Positions 1 to 8,140 of a DNA stretch of 64,000 nucleotides are shown one piece after another. Numbering within the stretch: position 1 is the first letter of the stretch; every line of letters starts with the position of its first letter. The notes under the pieces were generated by a model that saw only the letters and a list, made by a program, of their open reading frames with translations, did not search any database and had not been told where the DNA came from. The DNA lies in contig NZ_QJRL01000002.1 in NCBI RefSeq assembly GCF_003205205.1, positions 248,001 through 312,000 of the forward strand, given 5' to 3'. The translations under genes were made by a program, and so were the position numbers. This DNA is from Pseudomonas sp. LB-090624. Lineage in GTDB: Bacteria; Pseudomonadota; Gammaproteobacteria; Pseudomonadales; Pseudomonadaceae.

Positions 1-32
1 GCGAAGTTGGCCATGGGGCACTGATCGAATCG

Positions 33-74
33 GTGCCGGCCTTTTCGCGGGTCAAGCTGCGAAAAGGCCGGCAC
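33..74. terminator. REP-like hairpin / terminator after amt
   Basis: Two perfect 16-base complementary arms (33-48 and 59-74, GTGCCGGCCTTTTCGC) enclose a 10-base loop. The hairpin lies 15 bases past the stop of the minus-strand ammonium transporter, so it can end that operon. Its composition is that of P. putida intergenic REP elements. The first 24 bases of the window could encode the last few residues of a plus-strand gene ending in TGA, but that is too short to support a call. Confidence 0.7.
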
Positions 75-88
75 AGGCACCGCATCAA

Positions 89-1390
89 TCAGAGGTTGTA
101 CGCCCGCTCATTGTGCTCCGCCAGGTCCAGCCCCTGCTCTTCCTCTTCTCGGCTGGCCCGCAGCCCCACGGTCAGCTTGATGGCCCCGAGAATCGCCCAG
201 CTCACCACGAAGCAATAGACAACGGTAAACGCCACGCCCTTGAGCTGTATCAGCGCCTGCCCGAGCGGCGAAGCCCCTTCCACATATCCGCCCAGCGACG
301 GCGCGGCAAACACACCGGTCAACACGGCCCCGATCATCCCGCCAACACCATGCAGCCCGAATACATCGAGGCTGTCGTCATACCCCAGCGCCTGCTTGAG
401 CCGGGTCACGGCAAAGAAGCAGATCGCCCCAGTCAACAAGCCGATTACTATCGCGCCCAACGGCCCGACAAAAGCACAGGCTGGTGTGATTCCGACCAGT
501 CCGGCCAGCGCACCGGAAGCCGCACCCAGCGCTGTCGGTCGACCATGCATCACCTGTTCGGTCAACAACCAGCCGACAATCCCGGCACAGGCCGCCACCA
601 TGGTCGCCAACATCACCACCCCTGCCCCTTGGTTGGCCGCAAGCCCTGAACCGACGTTGAAGCCGAACCAGCCCACCCACAATAACCCTGCCCCTACCAG
701 GGTGAAACCGAGGTTGTGCGGCGGCATCGCCACCTGCGGGTAACCCTTGCGCTTACCCAGCATCAACGCCGCCGCCAGGGCTGCCACGCCAGAGTTGATG
801 TGCACCGCCGTACCGCCAGCAAAGTCCAGGACGCCCCAGTTGACCATCAATGCCCCCGGCCCGCCCCATACCATGTGGGCGATTGGCGCATACACCAGCA
901 CGAACCACGCCGCCATGAACAGCAGCGAAGCGCTGAACTTCATGCGTTCGGCAAACCCACCGGCAATCAGCGCCGGCGTGATGATCGCGAAGGTCAGCTG
1001 GAACACCGCGAACACGCCTTCGGGGATGGTGCCGACCAGGCTGTCATGGCCGATGTCGAGCATCAGGGCCTTGTCCAGCCCGCCGATGAAGCTGTTGACG
1101 GTGATCTGCCCTTCGACCATGCCGCTGGTAGCGACCACCAGGCTGTAGCCGAACAGCACCCAGAGAATGCCGATGACACCGGCCACGGCGAACAGCTGGG
1201 TAAATACCGAAAGAAAGTTCTTCGCCCGCACCATGCCGCCATAGAACAGCGCAAGGCCAGGGATGCACATCATCAACACGAACATCGCGGCGCAGATCAT
1301 CCAGGCGGTATTGCCGGTGTCCAGAGTGGGTTCGGCGGCGTAGGCCAATGGCGTCAACGCGAGCAGCACAACAGCAAGGGTATGCTTCAT
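89..1390 (-). CDS. amt: Ammonium transporter (Amt/MEP/Rh family)
   Basis: A 433-residue polytopic inner-membrane channel for ammonium, possibly also methylammonium. An N-terminal signal-like segment (about residues 1-19) is followed by about eleven hydrophobic helices. The family signature regions are visible: a FYGGMVRAKN segment after the first helix, and the two pore histidines within AHMVWGGPGAL and VFGLHGVGG. The start ATG has an AGGAG ribosome site. It is the last gene of the glnT-glxBCD operon, 52 bases after glxD, rather than being paired with glnK as the housekeeping amtB usually is. This suggests a role in supplying or recapturing ammonium or amine for that pathway. Confidence 0.93.
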   Translation of the reverse strand: MKHTLAVVLLALTPLAYAAEPTLDTGNTAWMICAAMFVLMMCIPGLALFYGGMVRAKNFLSVFTQLFAVAGVIGILWVLFGYSLVVATSGMVEGQITVNSFIGGLDKALMLDIGHDSLVGTIPEGVFAVFQLTFAIITPALIAGGFAERMKFSASLLFMAAWFVLVYAPIAHMVWGGPGALMVNWGVLDFAGGTAVHINSGVAALAAALMLGKRKGYPQVAMPPHNLGFTLVGAGLLWVGWFGFNVGSGLAANQGAGVVMLATMVAACAGIVGWLLTEQVMHGRPTALGAASGALAGLVGITPACAFVGPLGAIVIGLLTGAICFFAVTRLKQALGYDDSLDVFGLHGVGGMIGAVLTGVFAAPSLGGYVEGASPLGQALIQLKGVAFTVVYCFVVSWAILGAIKLTVGLRASREEEEQGLDLAEHNERAYNL

Positions 1391-1442
1391 GGGTCACTCC
1401 TGTGCGAATGGGGGGCTGCTTCGCAGTCCCCCGAGGGTCAAC

Positions 1443-2768
1443 TCAATACTGCGCCTGGCCCGGCACCCACGTGGTCCCTGCCAACGGCACCCGGGCCATG
1501 GCCGCCGCCTCGACGGTCAACGCCACCAAGTCCTCCGGGTCAAGGTTGTGCAGATGCGACTTGCCACACGCCCGCGCCATGGTCTGCGCCTCCAGCACCA
1601 GTACCCGCAAGTAGTTGGCCAGCCGCCGCCCGGCTTCCTCCGGGTTCAGCCGCTTGGCCAGCTCCGGGTCCTGAGTGGTAATCCCGGCCGGGTCGCGACC
1701 GTTCTGCCAGTCGTCATAGAACCCTGCCGCCGAACCGATCTTCTTCAGCTCGCTGTCCAGCCGCGGGTGGTTGTCGCCCAGGGCAATCAGCGCCGCCGTG
1801 CCAATCGCCACCGCATCCGCCCCCAAGGCCATGGCCTTGGCCACATCGGCACCGTTACGGATACCCCCCGAGACGATCAGCTGCACCTTGCGGTGCATAC
1901 CCATTTCCTGCAGCGCCTGCACCGCCTGGGGAATAGCCGGCAAGATCGGGATGCCAACGTGCTCGATGAACACTTCCTGGGTTGCAGCCGTACCACCCTG
2001 CATGCCATCGAGCACGATCACATCGGCACCCGCTTTCACCGCCAGCTTGACGTCGTAGTACGGGCGGCTGGCGCCGATCTTCACGTAGATGGGTTTTTCC
2101 CAGTCGGTGATCTCGCGGATCTCGGCAATCTTGATGGCCAAGTCATCCGGGCCGGTCCAGTCCGGGTGGCGGCAGGCACTGCGCTGGTCCACGCCGATCG
2201 GCAAGGTACGCATGCCGGCCACCCGCTCGGTCACTTTCATGCCCAGCAGCATGCCGCCACCGCCCGGCTTGGCACCCTGGCCAAGGACGATCTCGATGGC
2301 GTCGGCCTTGCGCAAGTCGTCGGGGTTCATGCCGTAGCGTGACGGCAGGTACTGGTACACCAGGTGCTGCGACTGGCCGCGCTCCTCCGGGGTCATGCCG
2401 CCGTCGCCGGTGGTGGTACTGGTACCAGCGATTGTCGCGCCACGGCCCAGGGCCTCCTTGGCGTTGGCCGACAGCGCGCCGAAGCTCATGCCGGCGATGG
2501 TCACCGGGATCTTCAGGTGGATCGGCTTTTTGGCAAAGCGGTTACCCAGCACCACGTCGGTACCGCACTTCTCGCGGTAGCCTTCCAGCGGGTAGCGCGA
2601 CACGCTGGCACCGAGCAGCAGCAGGTCGTCAAAGTGCGGCACGCGGCGCTTGGTGCCGCCGCCGCGGATGTCATAGATGCCGGTTTCGGCGGCACGCTGG
2701 ATTTCCTGGATGGTCAGGCGGTCGAAGGTGGCCGACTCACGCAGTACCGGGGGGAATTGCTCGCTCAT
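1443..2768 (-). CDS. glxD: FMN-binding glutamate-synthase-like subunit (GlxD/MgsC type)
   Basis: A 441-residue protein matching the FMN and Fe-S synthase domain of the glutamate synthase large subunit as a separate polypeptide. Recognisable are the GGGGMLLGMKV, KPIYVKIGASRPYYDVK and VIVLDGMQGGTAATQ barrel segments and the C-terminal GKSHLHNLDPEDL motif. In organisms with the N-methylglutamate pathway the homologous subunit (MgsC) performs the reductive or transfer half of N-methylglutamate synthase. In Rhizobium the homologue is GlxD beside glnT. The start is supported by a CAGGAG site. The gap to glxC is 15 bases. The exact substrate is not deducible from sequence. Confidence 0.88.
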   Translation of the reverse strand: MSEQFPPVLRESATFDRLTIQEIQRAAETGIYDIRGGGTKRRVPHFDDLLLLGASVSRYPLEGYREKCGTDVVLGNRFAKKPIHLKIPVTIAGMSFGALSANAKEALGRGATIAGTSTTTGDGGMTPEERGQSQHLVYQYLPSRYGMNPDDLRKADAIEIVLGQGAKPGGGGMLLGMKVTERVAGMRTLPIGVDQRSACRHPDWTGPDDLAIKIAEIREITDWEKPIYVKIGASRPYYDVKLAVKAGADVIVLDGMQGGTAATQEVFIEHVGIPILPAIPQAVQALQEMGMHRKVQLIVSGGIRNGADVAKAMALGADAVAIGTAALIALGDNHPRLDSELKKIGSAAGFYDDWQNGRDPAGITTQDPELAKRLNPEEAGRRLANYLRVLVLEAQTMARACGKSHLHNLDPEDLVALTVEAAAMARVPLAGTTWVPGQAQY

Positions 2769-2783
2769 GGGAATGCTCCTGGA

Positions 2784-3458
2784 TCAGTACGCGCTGGCGT
2801 TGTCGACTTTGAAGTTGTACAGCTGGCGGGCCGAGCCGTAGCGTTTGAAATCGGCGGCCTTGTGCGTCAGGCCGGCCTTGTCCAATAGCGCCTGCAACTC
2901 TTGCAGGTGCTCGGCGCGCATCTCTTTCTCGATGCAGTCCGAACCCAGCGACTGCACTGAGCCCTTGACGTAGATACGCACCTCGTACAGCGAGTCGCCC
3001 AGCGCATCGCCGGCATCACCGCACACGACCAGGCGCCCGGCCTGGCCCATGAAGCAGCTCATATGGCCGATGCTGCCGCCCACCACGATATCCACGCCCT
3101 TCATCGAGATGCCACAGCGCGCACCGGCATCACCCTCGATCACCAGCAGCCCGCCATGGGCAGTCGCGCCAGCGGCCTGCGAAGCGCTGCCCTTGACCCG
3201 TACCGAACCGGACATCATGTTCTCGGCCACGCCGACACCCACGTTGCCATGCACCGTGACGCTGGCCTGCTGGTTCATGCCGGCACAGTAGTAGCCAGCG
3301 TGGCCTTCGATATCCACGGCCACCTCAGCATTAATGCCCACGGCCAGGTTGTGCTTGCCGTCAGGGTGAGTCACCCGCCATTCGTGATCTTGCACCTCGC
3401 CGTGCAAAGACTCGTTCAGGACACGCACCGAAGTGCTGGAAAGGTCAATCGTCTTCAT
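2784..3458 (-). CDS. glxC: GXGXG-domain glutamate-synthase-like subunit (GlxC/MgsB type)
   Basis: A 224-residue protein made almost entirely of the GXGXG beta-helix that forms the C-terminal domain of glutamate synthase alpha subunits. It holds successive glycine-rich turns such as HGNVGVGVAENM, GDAGARCGISMKG and GGSIGHMSCFMGQAG. In the full-length enzyme this domain holds the amidotransferase and synthase domains in place around the ammonia tunnel. Here it is a stand-alone structural subunit between GlxB and GlxD. The ATG is preceded by TGGAG, and it lies 27 bases after glxB in the same operon. Confidence 0.88.
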   Translation of the reverse strand: MKTIDLSSTSVRVLNESLHGEVQDHEWRVTHPDGKHNLAVGINAEVAVDIEGHAGYYCAGMNQQASVTVHGNVGVGVAENMMSGSVRVKGSASQAAGATAHGGLLVIEGDAGARCGISMKGVDIVVGGSIGHMSCFMGQAGRLVVCGDAGDALGDSLYEVRIYVKGSVQSLGSDCIEKEMRAEHLQELQALLDKAGLTHKAADFKRYGSARQLYNFKVDNASAY

Positions 3459-3485
3459 AAGGTTCTCCAGGGGTTCGGTGGGAAG

Positions 3486-4391
3486 TCAGGCGCTTTCGCG
3501 CTCCCAGACGTACAAGGTGGCCGGCGCCGGCTCCCAGACCTTGGCGTGCTCGATGCCCGGCAGGCCGGCCAGGGCCTGGTACTCCGAGGCCATCGCCACA
3601 TAGTCGTCGGTCTCGGCCAGCACGGCCGGCTTGCAGGCAATCGGGTCGCGAATCACGGCAAAGCCATTGCGAGTGCCGATGGCGAAAGTGAAGAAGCCGT
3701 CCAGGTCCTCCAGCGCGCCGTCCAGGGCCTGGGCCAGGCTGTCGCCCTGCTGCAGGCGCCAGGTCAGGTAGCCGGCGGCCACTTCAGTGTCGTTGTCGGT
3801 TTCGAAACTGATGCCTTCGCGCTTGAGCACCTGGCGCAGGCGGAAGTGGTTGGACAGCGACCCGTTGTGCACCAGGCACAGGTCGGCGCCGGTGGAAAAC
3901 GGGTGGCTGCCTTCCATGGTCACGGCACTTTCGGTGGCCATGCGGGTATGGCCGATGATGTGGCTACCCTTCATGCTCGCCAGGCCGAAGCGGCTGGAAA
4001 TTTCTGCCGGCAGGCCCATGCCCTTGAGAATTTCGATGCTCTGGCCGGCGCTCATGATGCGTACGTCCGGCGCCAGTTCGCTCAAGGCCTGGCGCGCTGC
4101 GGCCTCGCCGGTATGTACTTTCAGCACCGCGGCGCTGGCATTCTGGAACCAGTCCAGCGAGCAGCCCAGGCGCCCTTCCAACTGGCCCATCAAGCGGGTC
4201 CAGGGGTAGTCGGGATCCGTGGCTTGCAGGGTCAGCTTGACCCAGCCATCGGCCACTTCATCGCCGTAGATGGCAAAACCGGCGCTGTCCGGGCCTCGGT
4301 CGGTCATGGCTTCGAGCATGGGTTCGAAGAGCTTGCCAAGCTGGGCTTCCAGCTCAGGCTTCTTCAGGTAAAGACCTACGATTCCACACAT
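3486..4391 (-). CDS. glxB: Class II glutamine amidotransferase subunit (GlxB/MgsA type)
   Basis: A 301-residue Ntn-type glutamine amidotransferase. The protein begins Met-Cys-Gly-Ile-Val-Gly, so Cys2 becomes the N-terminal nucleophile after Met removal. Further family segments are HIIGHTRMATESAV, HPFSTGADLCLVHNGSLSN and FETDNDTEVAAGYL. It would release ammonia, or an amine from a gamma-glutamylamide, for use by the GlxC/GlxD subunits. It has a strong AAGGAG site and lies 66 bases after the glutamine-synthetase-like gene. Together GlxB, GlxC and GlxD equal one glutamate synthase large subunit split into three genes. Confidence 0.9.
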   Translation of the reverse strand: MCGIVGLYLKKPELEAQLGKLFEPMLEAMTDRGPDSAGFAIYGDEVADGWVKLTLQATDPDYPWTRLMGQLEGRLGCSLDWFQNASAAVLKVHTGEAAARQALSELAPDVRIMSAGQSIEILKGMGLPAEISSRFGLASMKGSHIIGHTRMATESAVTMEGSHPFSTGADLCLVHNGSLSNHFRLRQVLKREGISFETDNDTEVAAGYLTWRLQQGDSLAQALDGALEDLDGFFTFAIGTRNGFAVIRDPIACKPAVLAETDDYVAMASEYQALAGLPGIEHAKVWEPAPATLYVWERESA

Positions 4392-4457
4392 GGTGATGCT
4401 CCTTCTAGGCAGTGGGTGGCCGCCGCGTACGCGGCTACCCAGGGATAGGGTTGGCGG

Positions 4458-5792
4458 TCAGAAGAACTCGGTGTAGCGCTGGATCTCCCAGTCGGAGACA
4501 TGGCGGCAGTACTCCACCCACTCCATGCGCTTGAGCTTGATGAACTCGTCGACGATCTCGGCGCCGAGGACCTCGCGGAACAGCGGGTCCGCCTCCAGGG
4601 CATCGGCGGCTTCCTTCAACGACTGCGGCAGGGTCTTGATCCCGCGCGCGGCGATCTCCTCCAGGCTCAGGTTGTAGAGGTTCTCGTTGCACATCTCGCC
4701 CGGCTCCAGCTGGCGGTCGATACCATCCAGGCCGGCTGCGATGATCGCGGCGGTGACCAGATACGGGTTGCAGCCGGCGTCCGGCAGGCGGAACTCCAGG
4801 CGGCCATAGGGAATGCGCACCATCGCCGAGCGGTTGTTGGCACCGTAGGCGACGAACGCCGGAGCCCAGGTGGCTCCAGACAGCGAGCGGCCAACCACCA
4901 GGCGTTTGTAGGAGTTCACCGTCGGTGCAGCGAAGGCGCACAGCGCCGGCCCATGGGCCAACAGGCCTGCGGCAAAGTGATAGGCCAGTTTTGACAGGCC
5001 CATGCCACTGCTGTCCGACGGGTCGTGGAACAGGTTCTTGTTGCTACTGCTGGCCAGTGACAGGTGGAAGTGCATGCCATTGCCGGCGCGCTTGGGGTCG
5101 GGCTTGGGCATGAACGAGCAGATCATCCCCAGGTCATTGGCGATCTCGCCGGCGGCCATGCGGAAGAATGTGAAGCGGTCGGCCGACTCCATGGCGTCGC
5201 TGTAGGTGTAGTTGATTTCGAACTGGCCGTTGGCGTCTTCGTGGTCGATCTGGTAGATGTCGAAGCCCACTGGTTGCAACGCTTCGGTCAGGCGTTCCAG
5301 GAACAGGCGCGAGCGTGAAAGGCCTTTGTAGTCGTAGCAAGGCTTGTCGAGGTTGTCGGAAGCGTCTACCAGCTGCAGCTTGCCGCCCTCGTCGCGGCGG
5401 AACAGGCTGAACTCGGGCTCGAGGCCGGTGTTCAGGGTCCACCCCTTGTCAGCCAGGCGCTGCACCTGCTGCTGCAACACAAAGCGGCTGTCGTAGGGCC
5501 AAGGCTGGCCGTTGACGTGGCCCACGCAAACCACCCGGCCATAACCGGGTTGCCATGGCACCGGAATCAAGGTCGACAGGTCGCCGCGTGCCATGAAGTC
5601 CGGGCCGTGCGGCTCCATGCCCATGCCGCAGATGGCGAACCCGGCAAAACCGGCGCCCTCCTCGGCGACCATTTTCAGGCCCGAGACCGGCACCGACTTG
5701 GTCTTCGCCGAGCCATGGATATCGACGAACTGTGCCAGCACGTACTTGATACCGTGCTGGTCGAGGGTGCGCTGGGTGTCTGCTGGCAACAT
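4458..5792 (-). CDS. glnT: Glutamine synthetase-like gamma-glutamylamide ligase (GlnT/GmaS family)
   Basis: A 444-residue member of the short glutamine synthetase branch that includes rhizobial GlnT and gamma-glutamylmethylamide synthetase GmaS. It would join ammonia or a small amine to the glutamate side chain with ATP. Catalytic-domain segments visible are [40 protein letters not shown] and RVPYG-like [16 protein letters not shown] chose the ATG at 5792 because CAGGAG lies just upstream. A longer reading to 5873 would run through the promoter elements. It is the first gene of the glnT-glxBCD-amt operon. Distinguishing ammonia from methylamine as substrate needs enzymology. Confidence 0.85.
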   Translation of the reverse strand: MLPADTQRTLDQHGIKYVLAQFVDIHGSAKTKSVPVSGLKMVAEEGAGFAGFAICGMGMEPHGPDFMARGDLSTLIPVPWQPGYGRVVCVGHVNGQPWPYDSRFVLQQQVQRLADKGWTLNTGLEPEFSLFRRDEGGKLQLVDASDNLDKPCYDYKGLSRSRLFLERLTEALQPVGFDIYQIDHEDANGQFEINYTYSDAMESADRFTFFRMAAGEIANDLGMICSFMPKPDPKRAGNGMHFHLSLASSSNKNLFHDPSDSSGMGLSKLAYHFAAGLLAHGPALCAFAAPTVNSYKRLVVGRSLSGATWAPAFVAYGANNRSAMVRIPYGRLEFRLPDAGCNPYLVTAAIIAAGLDGIDRQLEPGEMCNENLYNLSLEEIAARGIKTLPQSLKEAADALEADPLFREVLGAEIVDEFIKLKRMEWVEYCRHVSDWEIQRYTEFF

Positions 5793-5842
5793 GGGGTGAA
5801 CACTCCTGGGTGAGGGGCAATGATTCCGCTTGGGAAACTTAC

Positions 5843-5857
5843 TTTCCTCACAGGAAT
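5843..5857. promoter_or_regulatory. TTTC-N7-GAA dyad at the glnT promoter
   Basis: The core TTCCTCACAGGAA (5844-5856) is a perfect palindrome within a TTTC-N7-GAAt pattern. It overlaps the predicted -12 element and start point of the sigma-54 promoter for glnT. A GGAAACTT block sits just before it (5833-5840), and the same arrangement recurs at 6034-6058 beside the XRE-cupin gene. I infer an operator for that divergent regulator. Confidence 0.5.
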
Positions 5858-5872
5858 GCAATGCGCTTGCCA
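5857..5872 (-). promoter_or_regulatory. Predicted sigma-54 promoter of glnT-glxBCD-amt
   Basis: Read on the minus strand the element is TGGCAA-GCGCA-TTGCA, one base off the consensus TGGCAC-N5-TTGCW, with the required GG-N10-GC spacing. It would start transcription about 54 bases before the glnT ATG. Sigma-54 control fits a nitrogen-assimilation operon. Confidence 0.6.
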
Positions 5873-5962
5873 ACTTCGTCCTGGGTGCGCGTTCGGTGCT
5901 GCCTGGCCTGGGCTCTTTGCGGTTGAACCAGCGCCCCCGCAGGCAGTGCAGGCCCCTGCAGG

Positions 5963-5978
5963 CGCGGGTTTACCCGCG
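5963..5978. repeat. REP-like core CGCGGGTTTACCCGCG
   Basis: A perfect palindrome with 6-base arms around TTTA, the typical core of P. putida REP elements, embedded in the glnT-XRE intergenic region between the two groups of regulatory sites. Confidence 0.6.
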
Positions 5979-6033
5979 ATGAGTCCAGCCTGGGTAACAC
6001 AAAATCCAGACAGGTTTTTATGCTCGGGTTATG

Positions 6034-6058
6034 GGAAACTTGTTTTCGTGCGAGGAAA
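6034..6058. promoter_or_regulatory. GGAAACTT plus TTTC-N7-GAAA dyad upstream of the XRE-cupin gene
   Basis: GGAAACTT (6034-6041) is followed by TTTCGTGCGAGGAAA (6044-6058), which repeats the pattern in the glnT promoter at 5833-5857. It lies about 80 bases before the regulator start. The copy at each end of the intergenic region suggests a repressor that controls both glnT and itself. Confidence 0.45.
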
Positions 6059-6083
6059 GCCACAGCAGATGCCAATGCATTGC

Positions 6084-6102
6084 GCACTTTCCCAGTGCGA
6101 AA
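6084..6102. promoter_or_regulatory. NtrC-like dyad GCAC-N7-GTGC overlapping a TTTC-N7-GAAA site
   Basis: GCACTTTCCCAGTGC (6084-6098) fits the NtrC half-site spacing exactly, and TTTCCCAGTGCGAAA (6088-6102) fits the presumed XRE operator. The site is about 215 bases upstream of the predicted sigma-54 promoter of glnT, a reasonable enhancer distance. Which protein binds here cannot be settled from sequence. Both could compete. Confidence 0.45.
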
Positions 6103-6138
6103 TCTTTATTCTTGAACTGAAACCGTGCAGGACCTTCG

Positions 6139-6732
6139 ATGTCGACCGAAACCGAACCGCGCCTTCGCCTGGAGCAATACCTGGGCCTGCAGATCAAGCG
6201 CCAGCGCCAGGCCCAATCCCTCAAGCTGGCTGATGTAGCCCGCATCGCCGGCATCAGCCAAGGCATGTTGAGCAAGATCGAGAATGCGCAGGTATCCACC
6301 AGCCTCGAAACCCTGAGCCGCCTGTGCGATGTGCTCGGCATGCCGATGGCCAAGCTGTTCAGCCAGTACGACCAGCCCGATGGCAATGCCCTGCTGGTAA
6401 AAGCAGGTGAAGGCCTGGAAGTGGTCCGCCGCGGCACCGAGAAAGGCCACACCTACCATTTGCTCAATCACGCCAGGGGGCCGAAGAAGAATTTCGAGGC
6501 TTATATGGTGAGCATGGACGACGCCAGCGAGGAGTTTCCAACCTTCGCCCACCCAGGCACCGAGTTCCTCCATTTGCTGGAGGGTGAACTGGTGTACCGG
6601 CACGGCAACCAGCTCTACCACATGCACGCCGGCGACAGCCTGACCTTCGATGGCGAAACCCCGCACGGCCCTGAGCGGCTGGTGCAGGTGCCGATCCGCC
6701 TGCTGTCGATCATGAACTACGGCGACGAGTGA
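6139..6732 (+). CDS. XRE-family transcriptional regulator with C-terminal cupin domain
   Basis: A 197-residue regulator. A lambda-repressor-type helix-turn-helix occupies about residues 15-72 (LADVARIAGISQGMLSKIEN is the recognition region). It is followed by a small cupin barrel at about residues 115-192, containing HPGTEFLHLLEGEL and GDSLTFDGETPHGPE. Regulators of this build commonly sense amino acids, polyamines or their derivatives. It is divergent from the glnT operon and shares dyad sites with it, so that operon is its likely target. AGGA lies 7 bases before the ATG. Confidence 0.85.
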   Translation: MSTETEPRLRLEQYLGLQIKRQRQAQSLKLADVARIAGISQGMLSKIENAQVSTSLETLSRLCDVLGMPMAKLFSQYDQPDGNALLVKAGEGLEVVRRGTEKGHTYHLLNHARGPKKNFEAYMVSMDDASEEFPTFAHPGTEFLHLLEGELVYRHGNQLYHMHAGDSLTFDGETPHGPERLVQVPIRLLSIMNYGDE

Positions 6733-6804
6733 CGCGGCGCTGCAAGGCAACATCCGATGTCGTGAACAGACAAGCACACGGCGCCCGCAATCGGCTTTGA
6801 ACCC

Positions 6805-6812
6805 TGTATACA
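6805..6812. promoter_or_regulatory. TGTATACA palindrome in the exporter upstream region
   Basis: A perfect 8-base palindrome of the kind used by GntR-type regulators, 180-220 bases before the EamA gene. In the same leader, ACTCCC (6952-6957) can pair with GGGAGT (6985-6990). The region 6733-7025 holds no other recognisable gene. The functional assignment is weak. Confidence 0.2.
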
Positions 6813-7025
6813 AAGATAATACACACATCGATTAGCCCCGCGCCGTGGGCTGATCGGTGTGGTATTCGCGAGTAAAACAGCCTCGCTTCACAATTCCAAC
6901 GCTGTGGCGCCCTTTTGCACCGGGCAATTCGTCCGGGCTCATAACGATAAAACTCCCAGTATTAGAGACCTGCGTAGCGCAACCGGGAGTGTATGCGCGC
7001 GCCACCTTGTGAAGACTTGACTGCC

Positions 7026-7955
7026 ATGATCGCGACGTCCATCCCTGTAGCCGGTGCTGCCACCGGCCACCGCAACGCCCTGTGCGTTGCCCACATCGCC
7101 GCTGTACTGTTCGGCCTGACCGGTATTCTCGGTCACCTGATCGAGGCCGACGCCAGCATCATCACCTTCGGCCGCGCCACTTTCGCTTTCATCGCCCTAG
7201 GCTTCGTTGCCGGGCTCAAAGGCACGCGCCTGCTCGACGCACTGACCCTGCGCAACCTCCCGGTTCTGGGGTTGACCGGCGCCCTGCTGGCTACCCATTG
7301 GGTAACGTTCTTCATTGCGGTGAAAGTGGGCGGCGTTGCCGTGGCAACCTTGGGCTTTGCCAGCTTCCCGGCATTCATCGCCATGATTGAGCGCGGCGTG
7401 TTTGGCCAGCGCATCGGTGCCGTGCAAGGTTTGCTGTTGCTGGTGGTCACCGCAGGCCTGGTGCTGGTGGTGCCAACCTTCGACCTGCTCGACAAGGGCA
7501 CCATCGGCCTGCTCTGGGGGCTGGGTTCGGGCCTGGCGTTCGCCCTGCTGACTGTGGCCAACCGCCGTAACGGGTCGAGCATGAATGCCATGCAGGTGGC
7601 GTTCTGGCAGAACGTGGTGGTGGCTGTGCTGGTGGCGCCATTTGCCTTTACGCACCTGGGTAATACCAGCCTGGGCGGCAGTGACTGGGTCAACCTGGCA
7701 TTGCTGGGGGTGTTCTGCACCGGGCTGTCGCAGTTCCTGTTCGTGAAAAGCCTGGAGGGGCTGGAGGCGCGTACTGCCGGTATGATCATTGCGCTGGAGC
7801 CGGTGTACGCGATCATCGGGGCGTGGTGGTTGTTTGGTGACCAGCCAAGCCTGCGCATGGCTGCGGGTGCAGCGCTGATCGTGCTGGCGACCATTCTGGC
7901 GGCGGCGCGCAAGGCACCTGCCGAGCAAGGGGATACGAGCCGCTGCGCGCATTGA
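7026..7955 (+). CDS. DMT-superfamily (EamA) inner-membrane transporter
   Basis: About 309 residues with ten predicted membrane helices arranged as two EamA repeats. The first holds LFGLTGILGHLI and FGRATFAFIALGF, the second LLWGLGSGLAFALLTVANRR and GMIIALEPVYAIIGAWWLFGDQPS. Relatives export amino acids or metabolites, but the substrate is unknown. An alternative ATG at 6993 has GGGAG only three bases upstream. The start at 7026 gives a more usual N terminus but has a weak ribosome site. The gene stands alone, downstream of the XRE-cupin gene. Confidence 0.8.
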   Translation: MIATSIPVAGAATGHRNALCVAHIAAVLFGLTGILGHLIEADASIITFGRATFAFIALGFVAGLKGTRLLDALTLRNLPVLGLTGALLATHWVTFFIAVKVGGVAVATLGFASFPAFIAMIERGVFGQRIGAVQGLLLLVVTAGLVLVVPTFDLLDKGTIGLLWGLGSGLAFALLTVANRRNGSSMNAMQVAFWQNVVVAVLVAPFAFTHLGNTSLGGSDWVNLALLGVFCTGLSQFLFVKSLEGLEARTAGMIIALEPVYAIIGAWWLFGDQPSLRMAAGAALIVLATILAAARKAPAEQGDTSRCAH

Positions 7956-8140
7956 TGCGCTTCGCTCTCGGGCAGGATCCGGTTTTTTGGTCTTGGCGCG
8001 TGTGACTGGAAACGGCGCAGACCTTCACTGACGCGGGGGCGCGAGGTACCTTTGCGCCCTACGACGGGGCCTTGATAAGGAAGGCACCCCATGAGCGACA
8101 CGCTGATGAGCTGTCGGAAATGCAGACGTCACGGCCGCAA

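Noticed and set aside
3063..4448. A 461-codon open frame on the plus strand
   Set aside because: Antisense to glxC and glxB, whose domains are clear.
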